A DNA stretch of 64,000 bases from the NCBI RefSeq assembly GCF_014651135.1, contig NZ_BMWH01000011.1, positions 5,719 through 69,718 on the forward strand, written 5' to 3'. The notes under the pieces are model-generated. The model worked only from the letters and a program-made list of their open reading frames with translations. It made no database searches and was not told the DNA's origin. Positions 1 through 10,130 of the stretch are shown one piece after another. The DNA comes from Streptomyces echinoruber (GTDB lineage Bacteria; Actinomycetota; Actinomycetes; Streptomycetales; Streptomycetaceae). The stretch's first letter is position 1. Every line of letters starts with the position of its first letter. The position numbers and the translations under genes were made by a program.

Positions 1-24
1 AGACCGGTGGCGTCAGTCGTGGCG

Positions 25-1607
<1,583 letters not shown>

Positions 1608-1611
<4 letters not shown>

Positions 1612-2246
1612 TGGATAACTACCTTTCGTCCCTCGATGCGGTAGCCGTGGCGGGCGAGCCGTCCCACGACGTCGACGAGCAGCCTTCGCTCGACTTCCTT
1701 GATGCGCTCGTGCAGCGAGCCTTCGTCGTCCTCGTCCCGGACCTCCACCACGCCCTGCGCGATGATCGGCCCGGTGTCGACGCCGTCGTCGACGAAGTGG
1801 ACGGTGCAGCCGGTGACCTTGACGCCGTAGGCGAGGGCGTCGCGCACTCCGTGGGCGCCGGGGAAGCTGGGCAGCAGGGCGGGGTGGGTGTTGACGATCC
1901 GCCCGCCGAACCGGGCCAGGAACTCCTTGCCCAGGATCTTCATGAAACCGGCGGAGACGACGAGGTCCGGCTCGTGGGCGGCGACGGCCTCGGTGAGCGC
2001 CGCGTCCCACTCCTCACGGGTGGCGTAGTCCTTCACCCGGCGGACGAAGACCGGCAGTCCGGCGCGCTCGGCGCGCGCGAGCCCCTCGATGCCGTCGCGG
2101 TCGGCGCCGACGGCCACGATCTTCGCGCCGTAGGCGGCGGGTCCGGCCTCGGCGACGGCGTCGATGAGCGCCTGCAGGTTCGTGCCGGATCCGGAGACCA
2201 GCACCACGAGGCGCCTGACGCGCTCGGCCTCGGGCATGGCGGCCAC
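1608..2246 (-). CDS. purN: Phosphoribosylglycinamide formyltransferase
   Basis: PurN transfers a formyl group from 10-formyl-tetrahydrofolate to GAR in purine synthesis. The 212-residue product has the N-terminal phosphate-binding SGSGTNLQALI, the catalytic Asn-His in NTHPALLPSFPG, and the conserved Asp in VHFVDDGVDTGPIIAQ. The GTG at 2246 is preceded by GAGAAAGGG at a proper distance and gives the family length; an ATG three codons inside (2237) is the alternative. It is the first gene of a purN-purH operon, and its stop overlaps the purH start. Confidence 0.97.
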
Positions 2247-2599
2247 GGTGGGGCCCTTTCTCGGGGTGGTGTGTGCGGTGGCCGGCCCCGACGGGACGGC
2301 CGGTTTGTGCGGTCGTACGAATGCTTCGTGCCCCGGGATACGGGGAAGCCTACGAAGCGGCCGACCGTCAGCAACGATACCGGCACATCGGACGGCCCTC
2401 TCGGGACGGGGGCCCGGCCGGAAGGTAGCGTCTGGCGGGAGAACGGCTCGGGAACGCGGTCGGGCGTCACCGGGAACCCGGTCGGCGTGCCGCACGTTCA
2501 CGAGTCGTCACCAACCGATCGATCCGGCCACACCCGGCCGATCGATCCGGCCACCACCGCCCACTCGTTTCACGTCACCCAGGGGAAGACGCTCACTTG
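2247..2599. promoter_or_regulatory. purN upstream region with palindrome and direct repeat
   Basis: This 350-bp stretch separates purN (leftward) from a rightward membrane-protein gene, so it must hold both promoters. A perfect 13-bp palindrome, ACGAATGCTTCGT, lies at 2317-2329, about 70 bp upstream of the purN start; a further ACGAAG half-like element occurs near 2353. A 17-bp direct repeat (CCGATCGATCCGGCCAC) lies at 2515-2531 and 2538-2554, nearer the rightward gene. The palindrome would suit a dimeric repressor, but I cannot name the regulator. Confidence 0.4.
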
Positions 2600-3409
2600 A
2601 TGCCGGACCGCAGCCTGCGACTCCTCCCGCTCCCCCCGCAGCCGAGGCAGGGAGGGACGCGCGGCGCCGTGCTGCTGCGGGAGCGCCCCGCCCCTCCGCC
2701 CGAGGCGCCTCCGGGCCGGGAGGACGGACGGCGGGACGACGCTCCCCGGGAGGACAACCCGTTCGCGCCGCCCCCCGAGGGCGCCCCGGACCAGCCGTGG
2801 CGGCCGCGCCGCCCGGCCGGCGGCGGGCACGGCGGACACGGCGGCCCGCAGGACCCGGGGGACGGCTCCCCCGGCGCCGGAGGCCCCTCCCCCTGGAGCA
2901 ACCGCTGGAGCGACCGTCAGCCCGGCCGCTCCCCCGGCGGCTTCGGCGAGCTGCCGCGGCGCCCCGAGCACCCGGGCGGCGGCGGTCCCGGCACCGGCCT
3001 GCGCTGGGACCCCACCGACCCCGCCCAGCGCCGCGCACACTACGCGCTGCTGGCCGGCATGTGGGCGTTCTTCCTCGTCCTGTTCGGCTGGACGTACGTC
3101 TCCCTGCTGCTCGGCGCCCTCGCCCTGTACTGGGGCGGCAGCTCCCTGCGCGCCAAGCCCCGCACCCCGGCGCCCTCCCCCGACGCCCCGGCCACCGCTC
3201 CGCCGCAGCGGCCCCAGACCACGGCCGCCGTGAGCGGCCTGGTGACCGCGTCGCTGGCGCTGCTCCTGGTCGGCGTGACCTTCGTCGCGCAGCTCGTCTA
3301 CCGGGACTACTACACGTGCGTGCGGGACGCGCCGACCAACGAGGCGAAGCAGTCGTGCAGCCGGTACCTGCCGGAGGAGCTGCGCGGGTTCCTGCGCGTG
3401 GAGGGCTGA
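2600..3409 (+). CDS. Proline/glycine-rich membrane protein
   Basis: This 269-residue protein is of unknown function. The first 140 residues are a disordered Pro/Gly/Arg-rich tail. They are followed by a membrane region around residues 150-180 (YALLAGMWAFFLVLFGWTYV and on), a linker, and a second helix around 213-238. A short soluble tail has two Cys (YYTCVRDAPTNEAKQSC) and ends RYLPEELRGFLRVEG. A TTG one codon earlier (2597) has better spacing to the AGGGGAAG sequence and may be the real start. In streptomycetes a similar protein sits beside purN and a DUF6350 gene; that is from memory, not from a search. Confidence 0.75.
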   Translation: MPDRSLRLLPLPPQPRQGGTRGAVLLRERPAPPPEAPPGREDGRRDDAPREDNPFAPPPEGAPDQPWRPRRPAGGGHGGHGGPQDPGDGSPGAGGPSPWSNRWSDRQPGRSPGGFGELPRRPEHPGGGGPGTGLRWDPTDPAQRRAHYALLAGMWAFFLVLFGWTYVSLLLGALALYWGGSSLRAKPRTPAPSPDAPATAPPQRPQTTAAVSGLVTASLALLLVGVTFVAQLVYRDYYTCVRDAPTNEAKQSCSRYLPEELRGFLRVEG

Positions 3410-3481
3410 CCGAGGGGCGGGCCTGCCGTCCGGCGTTGCGGGCGGCATTGCGGGACGTTGCGGGCCGCCTCGCGGTTCGGC

Positions 3482-3531
3482 GCTGCGGTGCGGCACTGCG
3501 GTGCGGCACTGCGGTGCGGCACTGCGGTGCG
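3482..3531. repeat. 13-bp tandem repeat between convergent genes
   Basis: Nearly four head-to-tail copies of GCACTGCGGTGCG (the first is partial, 3482-3492; then 3493-3505, 3506-3518, 3519-3531) lie in the 177-bp gap between two converging genes. Looser G-rich relatives of the unit flank it. Each unit can fold on itself (GCAC...GTGC), so it may help termination. Confidence 0.7.
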
Positions 3532-3586
3532 GCTCGGTACTGCGGTTCGGTGTTGCGGGCCGGTCCCGCGAGCAGCCGGGTCTCCT

Positions 3587-5449
3587 TCAGGCAGTGGTCG
3601 GCGGCTGCGGGGCCGGGTGCGGGTTCGGGTCCGTGTCTGGGGCCTGGGCCTGGGCCGGGCGCGGGTTCCGGCCCGGGGCCGGGCCGGGATCGGGGCCGGG
3701 GTCGGGGTCCGGGTCCGGGGGGAGCGCCTCGTACGGCTCGTCCGACGGGTCGGCGCGGCGGGCGGACGCCGGCGGGGACACGGCGGTGCGCCGCCTGCGC
3801 CGGCCCGCGAGGACGAGGGTGGCCGCGTCGGGCACGGGTTCGCCGGGCGCCCGCGGTGGGCGGCGCCCCAGGAACGGCAGCGGCAGGCGGCCGGGTCGCT
3901 GGCCCGTTCGGGCACCGTCGGCCGGGGACGGCCCGGCCGGATCCCGGGCGTCGGAGCGCGGTGCGCGGGCGAGGGACGGGTGGGCGTCGGACCACGGGCC
4001 GTCGGCGGGGCGGGCGCCCGCCCCATGGTTGGCGGGGCGGGTGCCGTCGGCCGTCCCCGCCCGGTGTCCCCGGCCCCGCCACGCGCGGACGGCCAGCGCC
4101 ACCGGGACGGCCGTCGGAGTGAGCCAGACCAGTGCCGCCGCGCCCGTCTGCCACCACACCGGCCCGAACCGGGCCAGGGTCGCCACCCCCAGCGGACCGC
4201 CCGCCAGCGCGGCCAGCAGGGCGAGGGAGGCCGCGCACAGCGCCGCCGCCAGCAGGGCCGCGCCCGCCGTCCGCCCCGGTGACCAGGGCCGCGCCCCCGC
4301 GCGACCGGGCCGTCGTACGACCGCCGCCGCACCGCCCGCGTCCCCGCCGCACGGGCGTCCCCCGGCCGCCCCCGCCGCTCCCGTGTGCCAGCCCACGGTC
4401 ATCCCCGCCGCCACCGGGACCACTCCGGCCGCCCAGTGCCACGACGTGCCCGGGCCGGCGTCCGGGACCGCCGCCAGCAGCGGGAACGGCGGCAGCAGGG
4501 GCGCCGGGTGGGAGGCGAACGTGGTCACGAGGTGGCCGCTGCCCAGCAGGAAGCCCGGGCCGGTCGCGTAGGAGACGGCCCACACCGCGGCGTTGGGCAG
4601 CAGGGCGAGGCACAGCAGCAGGACGGCGAAGCGGCCCGACCAGCCCTCGGTCAGCCGGGTGAGGGAGGCGTGGGCCGCGCCGCCGTGCCCGGCCAGGGAC
4701 ACCCCGACCAGCAGGGCCCCGCCGCCCAGCAGTACGGCCGTACCGGCGCCCGCCGCCCGCGCGGCGCACGCCGTCCGGGTGCGCGCCGCCGGGCCGAGCG
4801 GCAGCCGCCGCGGCCCGCCCGGCAGCCGGGCGAGCAGCCCGTCCAGGACGTCGCCCGGGCGGCCGTACGCCGTCCACACCCCCAGCGCCGCCGCCACCCC
4901 CACCACCGCCGGCAGGCGGCCGAGCACCCCCGCCCACGCGGGGCGCAGTGCGTCGCCGGAGGTGGAGAACGCGGCCGCGGCGCCGACGGCGAGGTAGCCG
5001 GCGACGACGCCCGTCCACGCCGTGCGGGCCCGCACCGGCGGCGGGGCGGCCGCCGGGTCGCCGCCGTGCCCGGCGTGGGCGTCGGTCGCGTCGCGGGCCG
5101 CCCGGTGCACCAGCCACAGCGGCAGCGCGAGCAGCAGCAGCGGGGTGACGCCGACGGGCGCGGGGACGCCGGTGAGCGTGTCGGTGCGCACCAGTTCCAC
5201 GCCGTGCGCCAGCAGCCACAGCACGGCGGCGACGTGCAGGACCCCGGCGGGGCCGCTGTCGGGGTACGGGGAGCTGATCCACAGCAGGACCACGAGCACG
5301 GCGAGCGCGCCCAGGCCCAGCCCGGCGGCGACCGCGCCTCCGGCGAGGCCGGCGGCCAGCCCGGGCGAGCGGTCCCGAACCCGGGTGAGCAGGCGCGACA
5401 ACAGCGACAGCGGGGTGCGGCGAGCGGTCATCGGGAGCACGCCCGCCAT
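3587..5449 (-). CDS. DUF6350 family polytopic membrane protein
   Basis: A 620-residue integral membrane protein. Roughly the first 450 residues form many hydrophobic segments, for example GLAAGLAGGAVAAGLGLGAL, VTPLLLLALPLWLV and a long helix near TAGAALLAAALCAASLALL. The last 150 residues are a charged, Pro/Asp-rich cytoplasmic-type tail ending in PDP/GPD repeats. This matches the actinobacterial DUF6350 family, whose function is unknown. It is divergent from the sigma-like gene at 5546 with only 96 bp between the starts. A second ATG seven codons in (MTARR) is a possible alternative start. Confidence 0.85.
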   Translation of the reverse strand: MAGVLPMTARRTPLSLLSRLLTRVRDRSPGLAAGLAGGAVAAGLGLGALAVLVVLLWISSPYPDSGPAGVLHVAAVLWLLAHGVELVRTDTLTGVPAPVGVTPLLLLALPLWLVHRAARDATDAHAGHGGDPAAAPPPVRARTAWTGVVAGYLAVGAAAAFSTSGDALRPAWAGVLGRLPAVVGVAAALGVWTAYGRPGDVLDGLLARLPGGPRRLPLGPAARTRTACAARAAGAGTAVLLGGGALLVGVSLAGHGGAAHASLTRLTEGWSGRFAVLLLCLALLPNAAVWAVSYATGPGFLLGSGHLVTTFASHPAPLLPPFPLLAAVPDAGPGTSWHWAAGVVPVAAGMTVGWHTGAAGAAGGRPCGGDAGGAAAVVRRPGRAGARPWSPGRTAGAALLAAALCAASLALLAALAGGPLGVATLARFGPVWWQTGAAALVWLTPTAVPVALAVRAWRGRGHRAGTADGTRPANHGAGARPADGPWSDAHPSLARAPRSDARDPAGPSPADGARTGQRPGRLPLPFLGRRPPRAPGEPVPDAATLVLAGRRRRRTAVSPPASARRADPSDEPYEALPPDPDPDPGPDPGPAPGRNPRPAQAQAPDTDPNPHPAPQPPTTA

Positions 5450-5545
5450 GCTCCCAACATCACACGCTTTTCCGTCGTAACAGGCGAAGTACCGCTGTGT
5501 CGCTCAAGATGCGCTTATGTGCTTTTTCTTGCGAAGGGGCGATCG

Positions 5546-6424
5546 GTGACGGGAAAGACGACGGCCGGTCAGGGGTCCGCGGGCGAGCCCGGCCTGACGC
5601 ACCGGCAGCAGCATCCCGAGCCCCTGACGCCCGCTCAGGCGTTCGACGCCCTCTACGCCTTCTGCGCCCCCGCCCTCGTACGCCAGACCTACCTCCTCAC
5701 CGGCCGGCGCGAGGCCGCCCTCAAGGCGGTGGAGCGGGCCTTCCAGCTCGCCTGGCAGCGCTGGCCGGAGGTGGCGCGCGACCCCGACCCGGCCGGCTGG
5801 GTGCGGGCGGCGACGCACGAGTACGCCCTGTCGCCCTGGCGGCGGTTCCGGTTCCGCCGCCCCGACGCGCCGGCCCGCGCCGAGGACCGCCGGCTGCTGA
5901 CCAGCCTGCTCCGGCTGCCTCCGCCGTACCGCCGCACACTCCTGCTCCACGACGGCATCGGCCTCGGCCTGCCGGAGACCGCCGCCGAGACGGAGGCGAG
6001 CACCCCGGCGACCCTGCACCGGCTGCTGCACGCCCGGGAGGCTCTCGCCGCGCGCGTGCCGGACCTGGCGGACCCCGCTCTCCTCCAGCGGCGCCTGACC
6101 GCCCTGGCCTCCAACGCCCTGGCGGCCACCGCCCGGTCCGGCATCCCGCGGCCGCCCGCCGTACGGGCCCGCGGTGAGCACCGCGCGCGGGTGTGGACCC
6201 GGGCCGCCGTCGCCGGCACGGCCGCCGTCGTCGGCGCCACGGCCCTGACCCTGCGGACGGCCCCCACGCACTACGAACCGCCGGTCGCCCCCGGACGGGC
6301 GGTGTCCGGGGTGCCCGCGGAGGGGGCGGCCGGATCGCTGTCCCGCGAGCAGCTCCGGCTGCGGGACAAGCTGCGGGAGGAGGCGGCGAACGGGCCGGAA
6401 CGGCTGATTCCGCAGGCGCGGTGA
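5546..6424 (+). CDS. Sigma-factor-like protein with C-terminal membrane helix
   Basis: The 292-residue product looks like a degenerate ECF sigma factor fused to a membrane segment. Residues from about 25 to 100 resemble region 2 (AFDALYAFCAPALVRQTYLL). Residues from about 105 to 165 resemble region 4 (LLRLPPPYRRTLLLHDGIG, then a helix with LPETAAETEAS). A hydrophobic helix (AAVAGTAAVVGATALTL) lies near residue 220, followed by a short charged tail. The GTG start is set by GAAGGGG six bases upstream. Whether it still binds RNA polymerase or DNA is unclear. It lies next to sucCD, as I recall for related genomes. Confidence 0.75.
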   Translation: MTGKTTAGQGSAGEPGLTHRQQHPEPLTPAQAFDALYAFCAPALVRQTYLLTGRREAALKAVERAFQLAWQRWPEVARDPDPAGWVRAATHEYALSPWRRFRFRRPDAPARAEDRRLLTSLLRLPPPYRRTLLLHDGIGLGLPETAAETEASTPATLHRLLHAREALAARVPDLADPALLQRRLTALASNALAATARSGIPRPPAVRARGEHRARVWTRAAVAGTAAVVGATALTLRTAPTHYEPPVAPGRAVSGVPAEGAAGSLSREQLRLRDKLREEAANGPERLIPQAR

Positions 6425-6591
6425 ACGGCGACCGGGTGCGCCCGTACGGCGCGGTTTCCGGGGGCCGTGTACGGCGCGGCGCGGTTCCCGGAAGCCGCGT
6501 ACGGCACCGGGGCGCCCGGAGGGTGCGACGGCCCAGGCCGCCCGGCGGCCGCGTACGGCACGGGCGGGCACCGCGGCCTCGGGGCGTGTGC

Positions 6592-6727
6592 GGAAGGGCC
6601 CGTCTCCGCCCGGGGCCGCACGCGGGAAGGGCCCGCCCCCGATCCGGGTCCGCACACGGAAGGGCCCGCCCGCGCCCCGGGTCCGCACACGGGAAGGGCC
6701 CGCCCCCCGGTCCGGGGACGGGCCCTT
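6592..6727. terminator. Stacked GGAAGGGCCCG repeats and sucD terminator hairpin
   Basis: Between the sigma-like gene and sucD, which converge, four direct copies of GGAAGGGCCCG start near 6592, 6628, 6657 and 6691, about 30-36 bp apart. The last copy (6694-6710) pairs with a single reverse arm (CCGGGGACGGGCCCTT, 6712-6727) to give a strong hairpin that would end transcription from both sides. The earlier copies could compete for the same arm. Confidence 0.7.
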
Positions 6728-6752
6728 GCCGTGCTCGGCTCGGTGCCGTGGC

Positions 6753-7640
6753 TCACGCGCCGGCGAGGATCTCCCGCGCCAGCTTCGCCGTCTCGGTCGG
6801 CGTCTTGCCGACCTTGACGCCCGCGGCCTCCAGCGCCTCCTTCTTCGCCTGGGCGGTGCCCGACGAACCGGAGACGATGGCGCCCGCGTGACCCATGGTC
6901 TTGCCCTCGGGCGCGGTGAAGCCGGCGACGTAGCCGACGACCGGCTTGGTCACGTGCTCCTTGATGAAGGCCGCGGCCCGCTCCTCGGCGTCGCCGCCGA
7001 TCTCACCGATCATCACGATGAGGTCGGTCTCCGGGTCCTCCTGGAAGGCCTTGAGGCAGTCGATGTGCGTGGTGCCGATGATCGGGTCGCCACCGATGCC
7101 GACGCAGGTGGAGAAGCCGATGTCGCGCAGCTCGTACATCATCTGGTACGTCAGCGTGCCGGACTTCGACACCAGGCCGATGCGGCCCGGCTTGGTGATG
7201 TCGGCCGGGATGATGCCCGCGTTGGACTGGCCCGGGGTGATCAGGCCGGGGCAGTTCGGGCCGATGATGCGGGTCTTGTTGCCCTTCTTGCCGGCGTACG
7301 CCCAGAAGGCGGCCGTGTCGTGCACGGCGATGCCCTCGGTGATGACGACGGCGAGCGGGATCTCGGCGTCGATGGCCTCGACGACCGCGTCCTTGGTGAA
7401 CTTCTCCGGGACGAAGATGACCGTGACGTCCGCGCCGGTCTTCTCGATGGCCTCCTTGACGGTGCCGAAGACCGGTACCTCGGTGCCGTCGAAGTCGACG
7501 ACCTGGCCCGCCTTGCGCGGGTTGACGCCGCCGACGATGTTCGTGCCGGACGCCAGCATGCGGCGGGTGTGCTTCTGGCCCTCCGAGCCGGTCATGCCCT
7601 GGACGATGACCTTGGATTCCTTGGTGAGGAAGATAGCCAT
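6753..7640 (-). CDS. sucD: Succinyl-CoA synthetase alpha subunit
   Basis: SucD is the CoA-binding, phosphohistidine-carrying subunit of succinyl-CoA synthetase (TCA cycle). The 295-residue product has the N-terminal Rossmann CoA-binding region (SKVIVQGMTGSEGQKH), GPNCPG in the middle, and the active-site His near residue 251 in MGHAGAIVSG. It lies 21 bp downstream of sucC in the same direction, so the two form an operon. Its 3' end is followed by a strong hairpin. Confidence 0.98.
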   Translation of the reverse strand: MAIFLTKESKVIVQGMTGSEGQKHTRRMLASGTNIVGGVNPRKAGQVVDFDGTEVPVFGTVKEAIEKTGADVTVIFVPEKFTKDAVVEAIDAEIPLAVVITEGIAVHDTAAFWAYAGKKGNKTRIIGPNCPGLITPGQSNAGIIPADITKPGRIGLVSKSGTLTYQMMYELRDIGFSTCVGIGGDPIIGTTHIDCLKAFQEDPETDLIVMIGEIGGDAEERAAAFIKEHVTKPVVGYVAGFTAPEGKTMGHAGAIVSGSSGTAQAKKEALEAAGVKVGKTPTETAKLAREILAGA

Positions 7641-7661
7641 GGGTGTGTGTGACCTCGTCCC

Positions 7662-8843
7662 TTACTTCGCGGCAGCAGCCAGCTCGGCGGCCTTGTCGGC
7701 CGCGCCGTCCATGGTGTCCACCTGCTGCACGAGCGGGTGGTTGGCGTCCGTCAGGATCTTGCGGCCCAGCTCGGCGTTGTTGCCGTCGAGGCGCACGACC
7801 AGCGGCTTGTCGACCTCTTCGCCCTTGCTCTTGAGGAGCTCCAGGGCCTGCACGATGCCGTTGGCGACGGCGTCGCACGCGGTGATGCCGCCGAAGACGT
7901 TGACGAAGACGGACTTGACGTCCGGGTCACCCAGGATGATCTCCAGGCCGTTCGCCATGACCTCGGCCGAGGCACCGCCGCCGATGTCGAGGAAGTTCGC
8001 GGGCTTGACACCCTTGTGCTTCTCACCGGCGTAGGCGACGACGTCCAGGGTCGACATGACCAGGCCGGCGCCGTTGCCGATGATGCCGACCTCGCCGTCG
8101 AGCTTGACGTAGTTGAGGTTCTTCTCCTTGGCCGCGGCCTCGAGGGGGTTGGCCGCCGCCTTGTCGTGGAGCGCCTCGAACTCGGGGTGGCGGAACTCGG
8201 CGTTGTCGTCCAGGGACACCTTGCCGTCGAGGGCGATGACGTCACCGGAGGCGACCTTGGCGAGCGGGTTCACCTCGACCAGGAGGGCGTCCTCCTCGAC
8301 GAAGACCTCCCACAGCTTGACGAGGACGTCGGCGACCTTGTCGGCGACCTCGGCCGGGAACTTCGCCGCGGCCACGATCTCCTGCGCCTTGGCCTTGTCC
8401 ACACCGTCGATGGCGTCGACCGGGATCTTGGCGACGGCCTCCGGACGGGTGGCGGCCACCTCCTCGATCTCCATGCCGCCCTCGACGGAGGCGATGGAGA
8501 GGAACGTGCGGTTGGCGCGGTCGAGGAGGAAGGAGACGTAGTACTCCTCGACGATCTCCGGAGCGGTCTCGGCGATCATCACCTTGTGGACCGTGTGGCC
8601 CTTGATGTCCATGCCGAGAATGTCCGTCGCGCGGGCGACGGCCTCGTCCGGGCTCGCGGCCAGCTTGACACCGCCGGCCTTGCCACGGCCACCGACCTTC
8701 ACCTGCGCCTTGACGACCGACTTGCCGCCGAGCCGCTCGGTGATCTCGCGCGCCGCCTCAGGCGTGTCGATGACTTCACCGGCCAGCACCGGTACACCGT
8801 GCTTGGCGAAGAGGTCCCTCGCCTGGTATTCGAACAGGTCCAC
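7662..8843 (-). CDS. sucC: Succinyl-CoA synthetase beta subunit
   Basis: SucC is the nucleotide- and succinate-binding ATP-grasp subunit. The 393-residue product starts MDLFEYQARDLFAKHGVPV, a classic SucC start. It has the ATP-grasp lysine region VVKAQVKVGGRGKAGGVK, the metal-binding LVEVNPLA, and LDIGGGAS close to the end of the C-terminal domain. It is the first gene of sucCD; its promoter must lie in the 550-bp region to the right. Confidence 0.98.
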   Translation of the reverse strand: MDLFEYQARDLFAKHGVPVLAGEVIDTPEAAREITERLGGKSVVKAQVKVGGRGKAGGVKLAASPDEAVARATDILGMDIKGHTVHKVMIAETAPEIVEEYYVSFLLDRANRTFLSIASVEGGMEIEEVAATRPEAVAKIPVDAIDGVDKAKAQEIVAAAKFPAEVADKVADVLVKLWEVFVEEDALLVEVNPLAKVASGDVIALDGKVSLDDNAEFRHPEFEALHDKAAANPLEAAAKEKNLNYVKLDGEVGIIGNGAGLVMSTLDVVAYAGEKHKGVKPANFLDIGGGASAEVMANGLEIILGDPDVKSVFVNVFGGITACDAVANGIVQALELLKSKGEEVDKPLVVRLDGNNAELGRKILTDANHPLVQQVDTMDGAADKAAELAAAAK

Positions 8844-9401
8844 GCGCGTCCGTCCCTATCAGTGGTCTCGCGGTTCGTTGTCTGCGTCTGCGTGTTCTGC
8901 GTCTGCGTGGGCGTGCCGCGAAGGGCAACGTGACGACCGCATGTGTCACACGGGAAGCGCACACGGTGTCCGAGCGCGCGGCATGTCCGTCTCGCAGGTT
9001 ATCTCCGCTCGCAGGGCCGCTCTAAATCGCAGATCACACCTGAGCGGTGATACCCGTCACATGATTCTGCCCCTTGCCGCGCAAGGGGGACCCCACCGGG
9101 TTGGGGTTGACCCGGCGGGGTCCCTGGAGCACCCCCTCGGGCCCGTGGTACGGGCCCGGCCCCTGGGGAGTGCCGGGCCGGGCGATCCCCACCCCATCGG
9201 GGAACTCCGGCCCTGTTCCGCGAGGTGTCCGCACGGGTGGGCCGACGGCTTTCGGCCACCCGCGCCGACCGCCCCGCGGAGTCCGTGCGGTGAGCTCCGG
9301 CACCCCGGCGGTGAGCTCCGGCGCCCGGGCGGTGAGCGCCGGGCGCGGCACGTGCGGGCGCCGGGCGGGGCGGGCGTCAGGCGCGGTACGGGCGGCGGGC
9401 G
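8844..9401. promoter_or_regulatory. sucC upstream region, hairpin-rich, no gene seen
   Basis: I see no convincing gene in these 558 bp. Close to sucC there is a small repeat of TCTGCG/TCTGCGTG (8880-8910). An interrupted palindrome ATCAC-N9-GTGAT lies at 9033-9051. Strong hairpins follow at 9087-9124 (arms GGGACCCCACCGGG and CCCGGCGGGGTCCC) and near 9140-9158 (GGGCCCGT-N3-ACGGGCCC). Short direct repeats of GTGAGCTCCGGC (9289-9335) and GGCGTCAGGCGCGGTACGGG (9370-9420) lead into the next ORF. Confidence 0.45.
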
Positions 9402-9869
9402 TCAGGCGCGGTACGGGTGGGCGGCAGGCGTGGTACGGGCGCCGGTGAGGGCCTGTTCCGCCTCCGGCGCGAAGGCGGCGGGCGAGCCGAAGAGGTGGCC
9501 GATCACGTCCCGGGGCGCGGGCGGGGCGGCGGCGAAGGCCGCGCGGGCCGCCCGGCCGACGGCGGCGGACTTCGTCCTGGCCAGCGCGGTGGCCAGACGG
9601 GCGGCCCGGGCGCCGTTGACGGCCTCGGCGGCACGGATCCTGCGGACCCGGGGGGTCTCCTGCCGTGCCGTGTCGCGCGCGGCCCGGGCGGTGCGGCCCG
9701 GCGTGGCACCGGCGGCGCCGACGGCGGTGCCCGCGGCCCTCGCGGTGGCGTAGGGGGCGATGACGTACGGAACGGTGGCGTACGGGGCGGTGGTGCCGGC
9801 CGTGGAGGTGGCGTACGGGGCGGTGGCGTCGACGGCTATGGCGGCGAAGCCGTGGGTGTTCTGGTTCAT
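9402..9869 (-). CDS. Possible Ala-rich hypothetical protein
   Basis: A 155-residue ORF starting MNQNTHGFAAIAVDATAPYA. The N-terminal third repeats APYAT-like units; the rest is Ala/Arg-rich with a short plausible segment PRDVIGHLFGSPAAFAPEAEQAL. No domain or signal peptide is recognised, and the upstream purine-rich stretch (CTGAGGGACC) is far from the ATG. Codon bias fits the genome, but such Ala-rich frames also arise by chance at this GC content. It may be real because the N-terminal 20 residues are not low-complexity. Confidence 0.4.
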   Translation of the reverse strand: MNQNTHGFAAIAVDATAPYATSTAGTTAPYATVPYVIAPYATARAAGTAVGAAGATPGRTARAARDTARQETPRVRRIRAAEAVNGARAARLATALARTKSAAVGRAARAAFAAAPPAPRDVIGHLFGSPAAFAPEAEQALTGARTTPAAHPYRA

Positions 9870-10130
9870 GCGTGCGTCAGGTCCCTCAGGAGGTTCGGGA
9901 AGGCTTGGGGTCGGGGCACGGTCCGGCGCCGCGTCCGCACGCGCTCCGGGAGGGCCGGCCGGTGCGTGACCGGCGGGCCCCGAGGGGGTGCGGAAGGGGA
10001 TGCGACTCCGGCGGCGTCCGCCCGGCGGCTCCCGGGTGAAGGCGTGCGGGGAGCGCGGTCCGGACGGCGGACGGGCAGACCTGTGTCCGCCCCCGTGCGG
10101 CAGGTCTGCGGCGGGGAGGAGAGGCCGGAC
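9870..10130. other. Non-coding gap with nothing recognised
   Basis: A 261-bp gap between two leftward genes. It contains GC-rich sequence with small inverted repeats but no clear promoter, terminator or ORF that I can support. Confidence 0.4.

Noticed and set aside
2164..4122. Long plus-strand frame over purN and the membrane-protein gene
   Set aside because: It runs out of frame through the convincing membrane protein at 2600-3409 and antisense to purN.
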